Shown here piece after piece: positions 6,833 to 8,407 of a stretch of DNA of 8,407 nt (within the stretch, counting starts at the first letter, position 1; every line of letters starts with the position of its first letter). The notes under the pieces were generated by a model. It saw only the letters and a program-made list of their open reading frames with translations, did not search any database and was not told the origin of the DNA. The position numbers were made by a program, and so were the translations under genes. The stretch is from an uncultured Collinsella sp. (GTDB lineage: Bacteria > Actinomycetota > Coriobacteriia > Coriobacteriales > Coriobacteriaceae): positions 1 through 8,407 of the forward strand of contig CAAFOA010000043.1 in NCBI GenBank assembly GCA_900764415.1, written 5' to 3'.

Positions 6833-6854
6833 GAAGATCCCCTAAGGGATCTTC
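6833..6854. repeat. 22-bp near-perfect palindrome with two GATC sites, candidate operator
   Basis: GAAGATCCC (6833-6841) and GGGATCTTC (6846-6854) are exact reverse complements around CTAA, with only the inner C/A pair mismatched. Each arm holds one GATC. It lies 65 nt from the endonuclease start and 62 nt from the methyltransferase start, almost midway. It could be an operator for an unidentified regulator, a methylation-sensitive promoter element, or an RNA hairpin if transcribed. It has no following T-run, so a terminator is unlikely. Confidence 0.65.
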
Positions 6855-6897
6855 CATTTGCAACCCGATTTCTGTACCCTTGATCTTTGCATTTGCA
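6848..6897 (+). repeat. Direct repeat GATCTT-n-CATTTGCA, two copies
   Basis: GATCTT, one base, CATTTGCA at 6848-6862 recurs as GATCTT, two bases, CATTTGCA at 6882-6897, with starts 34 bp apart (about three helical turns). The first copy shares its GATCTT with the right arm of the palindrome. The second ends 7 nt before the methyltransferase ribosome site. A pair of binding sites for one regulator is a plausible reading. Confidence 0.6.
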
Positions 6898-6916
6898 GCG
6901 ATTTGGGGGAGTGAGT

Positions 6917-8179
6917 ATGTCAGAGGTCAAAATCGCCGAGCTTTTTGCTGGCGTCGGCGGATTTCGTTTGGGCCTCGAAGGCTACGCTGACCCTCGTTAT
7001 CCAGATTTCTACATGAAGCCCGCCGGACCCTTTCGCACCATTTGGGCCAATCAGTGGGAACCACCCGGAACCAAGGCTCGTCAGTTCGCGGCACGCTGCT
7101 ATATGGACCGCTTTGGCGAGGATTCCGTAGTCAACGAAGATATCAATAAAGTCCTGGAACAGGCTGAAGCCGGAGAGGTTGAAATCCCCGACGTCCAGAT
7201 GGTCGTCGGCGGCTTCCCTTGCCAAGATTACTCCGTCGCTCGCCCGCTTAACCAGGCACATGGCATCGAGGGCAAGAAGGGTGTCCTTTGGTGGGACATC
7301 TACCACTTCCTCGAGATGAAGAAGCCGCGCTTCGGTCTCTTTGAGAATGTCGATCGTCTGCTCAAGTCGCCCGCGTCTCAGCGCGGTCGCGACTTCGCCA
7401 TCATCCTAAGCTGCCTTGCCGACCTCGATTACACGGTCGAATGGCGCGTGGTCAACTCCGCGGAATATGGTTTTCCCCAGCGCCGCAAGCGCGTTTATAT
7501 CTTCTGCGAGAAGAACGCCGGCAAGGTCGATCTCGTTGACCGCATGCACAACGGTGTCATGGCGAAGGCCTTCCCCGCCATCTACCCTGACGAAATGGCC
7601 GAGCTCGATGTCCTGCCTGATCCTTACGAGAACTCGACTCGTTTTGGCGTTGGTCAAAAGACATCTCAGTTCAAGAATGCCGGTGTCATGCAGGGCTGCC
7701 ATGTTTTGACCTGCGACTTCGTTGAGGATTATCACGGCGAGCGCCGTGTGCTTGGCGATGTACTTGTTAATGAGGAGTATGTTCCGGAGCAGTTCTACAT
7801 CTCCGACGAGAAGCTTCCCGACTGGCGCTACCTCAAGGGCAGCAAGCGCGAAGAACGCACCAACAAAAAGACGGGCTTTACGTACACGTATTCCGAGGGT
7901 GCCATGAGTTTCCCGGATGCCACCGACAAACCGAGCCGCACCATCCTCACGGGCGAAGGCGGCACGGGCGCCAGCCGATTTAAGCATGTTATCGAGTGCC
8001 CCGACGGCCGTTTCCGCCGCCTCGTTCCCGACGAGCTCGATCAGCTCCAAGGATTCCCCAAGGGCTGGACGGATACTGGTATGACCGACGGCCATCGAGC
8101 TTTCTGCATGGGCAACGCGCTCGTCACCGGCGTGCCCCATCGCATTGGCGAAGCTATGGTCGAAGTGTACGGCCTCTAA
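6917..8179 (+). CDS. DNA (cytosine-5) methyltransferase, predicted GATC specificity
   Basis: A 420-residue enzyme that transfers methyl from S-adenosylmethionine to C5 of cytosine, protecting host DNA from the adjacent endonuclease. Motifs run in canonical order: I ELFAGVGGFRLGL (8-20), IV GGFPCQDYS (98-106) with catalytic C102, VI FENVDRLL (142-149), VIII QRRKRVYIF (188-196), a target-recognition region at about 200-360, IX RRLVPDELDQLQGFP (367-381) and X GNALVTGVPHRIGEA (399-413). Only seven residues precede motif I, so it lacks the N-terminal helix-turn-helix that some methyltransferases use to repress themselves. The ATG at 6917 has GGGGGAG 5 nt upstream; a TTG at 6887 has no such support. 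Length is close to M.Sau3AI (about 410 from memory), which makes GATm5C. Enzyme class is certain; the target is inferred from its partner. Confidence 0.95.
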   Translation: MSEVKIAELFAGVGGFRLGLEGYADPRYPDFYMKPAGPFRTIWANQWEPPGTKARQFAARCYMDRFGEDSVVNEDINKVLEQAEAGEVEIPDVQMVVGGFPCQDYSVARPLNQAHGIEGKKGVLWWDIYHFLEMKKPRFGLFENVDRLLKSPASQRGRDFAIILSCLADLDYTVEWRVVNSAEYGFPQRRKRVYIFCEKNAGKVDLVDRMHNGVMAKAFPAIYPDEMAELDVLPDPYENSTRFGVGQKTSQFKNAGVMQGCHVLTCDFVEDYHGERRVLGDVLVNEEYVPEQFYISDEKLPDWRYLKGSKREERTNKKTGFTYTYSEGAMSFPDATDKPSRTILTGEGGTGASRFKHVIECPDGRFRRLVPDELDQLQGFPKGWTDTGMTDGHRAFCMGNALVTGVPHRIGEAMVEVYGL

Positions 8180-8191
8180 GGCAAGCAATCC

Positions 8192-8224
8192 GGAGCCGGC
8201 AGTCACGCTGTCGACTCCATTTTT
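8192..8224 (+). terminator. Intrinsic terminator of the methyltransferase gene
   Basis: GGAGCCGGCAG, loop TCACG and CTGTCGACTCC form an 11-position stem with one C-A mismatch and one G-U pair (8192-8218), followed by ATTTTT. It starts 13 nt after the stop codon. Confidence 0.75.
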
Positions 8225-8240
8225 CCACCCCACTTCCCTG

Positions 8241-8246
8241 TATACT
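8241..8246 (+). promoter_or_regulatory. Candidate -10 box for the gene at 8304
   Basis: TATACT matches five of six -10 consensus bases and lies between the methyltransferase terminator and the next gene. No good -35 is present at 16-18 nt upstream, where the terminator T-run sits, so this is tentative. Confidence 0.35.
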
Positions 8247-8265
8247 GATGTAGCACGTGTTTCGT

Positions 8266-8283
8266 CCGGGCCTGTTGGGCCGG
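8266..8283 (+). other. GC-rich hairpin in the leader of the gene at 8304
   Basis: CCGGGCC, loop TGTT and GGGCCGG pair with one internal G-G mismatch, just upstream of the ribosome site GGGAGGG (8293-8299). No T-run follows. It may affect translation of the next gene or be incidental. Confidence 0.3.
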
Positions 8284-8303
8284 ATTGTTCATGGGAGGGT
8301 CTT

Positions 8304-8338
8304 ATGGCTGCTTCGAATCCGCCTAAGGGGAGCGTTTC
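8304..8338 (+). CDS. Start of an unidentified gene, cut off by adapter sequence
   Basis: The ATG at 8304 follows GGGAGGG with a 4-nt spacer, a terminator and a possible -10 box, so it is probably a real gene start. Only MAASNPPKGSV plus two bases are genomic before the adapter begins at 8339. The remainder of the open frame, which reads LLYTSPSPRD and onward, is translated adapter and must be ignored. Eleven residues are too few to name a family. Confidence 0.6.
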
Positions 8339-8407
8339 CTGTCTCTTATACACATCTCCGAGCCCACGAGACTACGCTGCATCTCGTATGCCGTCTTCTG
8401 CTTGAAA
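8339..8407 (+). other. Illumina Nextera adapter read-through (artefact, not genomic)
   Basis: CTGTCTCTTATACACATCT (8339-8357) is the Tn5 mosaic end used in Nextera libraries. CCGAGCCCACGAGAC (8358-8372) is the read-2 adapter tail, TACGCTGC (8373-8380) sits in the 8-base i7 index slot (from memory, index N721), and 8381-8404 is the P7 flow-cell sequence ending CTTCTGCTTG, then AAA. The whole order is that of a library construct, so the genome sequence ends at 8338. Confidence 0.98.

Larger units (their letters stand above)
6768..6916. promoter_or_regulatory. Divergent control region of the restriction-modification genes
   Basis: The 149 bp between the two start codons must hold both promoters. 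It contains four GATC sites, starting at 6793, 6836, 6848 and 6882, where about 0.6 would be expected by chance; the rest of the window averages about one per 250 bp. A possible -10 for the endonuclease is TATAAC on the minus strand (6823-6828), whose -35 position would fall in the GATC palindrome. I found no convincing -35/-10 pair for the methyltransferase. If the methyltransferase modifies GATC, its own promoter region would be a substrate, which could provide feedback. Confidence 0.55.

Noticed and set aside
6833..6854. The GATC palindrome as an intrinsic terminator
   Set aside because: No T-run follows on either strand, and it lies upstream of both genes rather than after one.
6768..6863. 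32-residue N-terminal extension of the endonuclease
   Set aside because: It would cross the GATC control region, and the ATG at 6767 has GAGAGGA at ideal spacing.
7406..8353. Long minus-strand open frame of 315 codons opposite the methyltransferase
   Set aside because: It starts inside the adapter (MYKRQ is a known adapter translation) and is antisense to a gene with a full set of conserved motifs.
8339..8357. Tn5 mosaic end as evidence of a natural transposon
   Set aside because: It is followed directly by read-2 tail, index and P7 sequence, so it comes from library preparation.
8145..8405. Plus-strand open frame across the end of the methyltransferase and into the adapter
   Set aside because: It overlaps the methyltransferase in another frame and its C-terminus is translated adapter. 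Only the part from 8304 to 8338 is plausible coding sequence.

Overview
The window is the end of an assembly contig from a moderately GC-rich bacterium. Gene content, codon use and protein style (DUF4012 protein next to glmM, alanine/glycine-rich proteins, encoded tRNA CCA, GGGGGAG-type ribosome sites) suggest a gut Coriobacteriia such as Collinsella. This is inference; no taxonomic marker is present.

Layout. At 1-2581 on the minus strand, a long DUF4012 membrane-anchored protein is followed 3 nt later by the start of glmM (phosphoglucosamine mutase), which runs off the left edge. At 2721-3743, also minus, lies a ten-helix EamA/DMT transporter. At 3960-4152 is a complete tRNA-Val(GAC) unit: AT palindrome, -35/-10 promoter, 75-nt tRNA with encoded CCA, and a textbook terminator. 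After 346 bp without a convincing gene comes a small plus-strand DUF5710 protein with two CxxC pairs (4499-5185).

The main accessory element is a type II restriction-modification module at 5262-8179: a Sau3AI/MutH-family endonuclease on the minus strand and a DNA cytosine-5 methyltransferase on the plus strand, divergent across 149 bp. Both resemble the Sau3AI pair, so the predicted target is GATC with C5-cytosine modification. The shared intergenic region carries four GATC sites. Two lie in a near-perfect 22-bp palindrome, and one of these also belongs to a direct repeat, GATCTT-n-CATTTGCA. This arrangement could let methylation of GATC sense and set expression of the module, and it is the most interesting feature here.

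After the methyltransferase there is a terminator, a possible promoter and leader, and the first codons of a new gene at 8304. From 8339 to the end the sequence is not biological: it is Illumina Nextera adapter read-through (Tn5 mosaic end, index, P7). Reading frames that run into it are artefacts.
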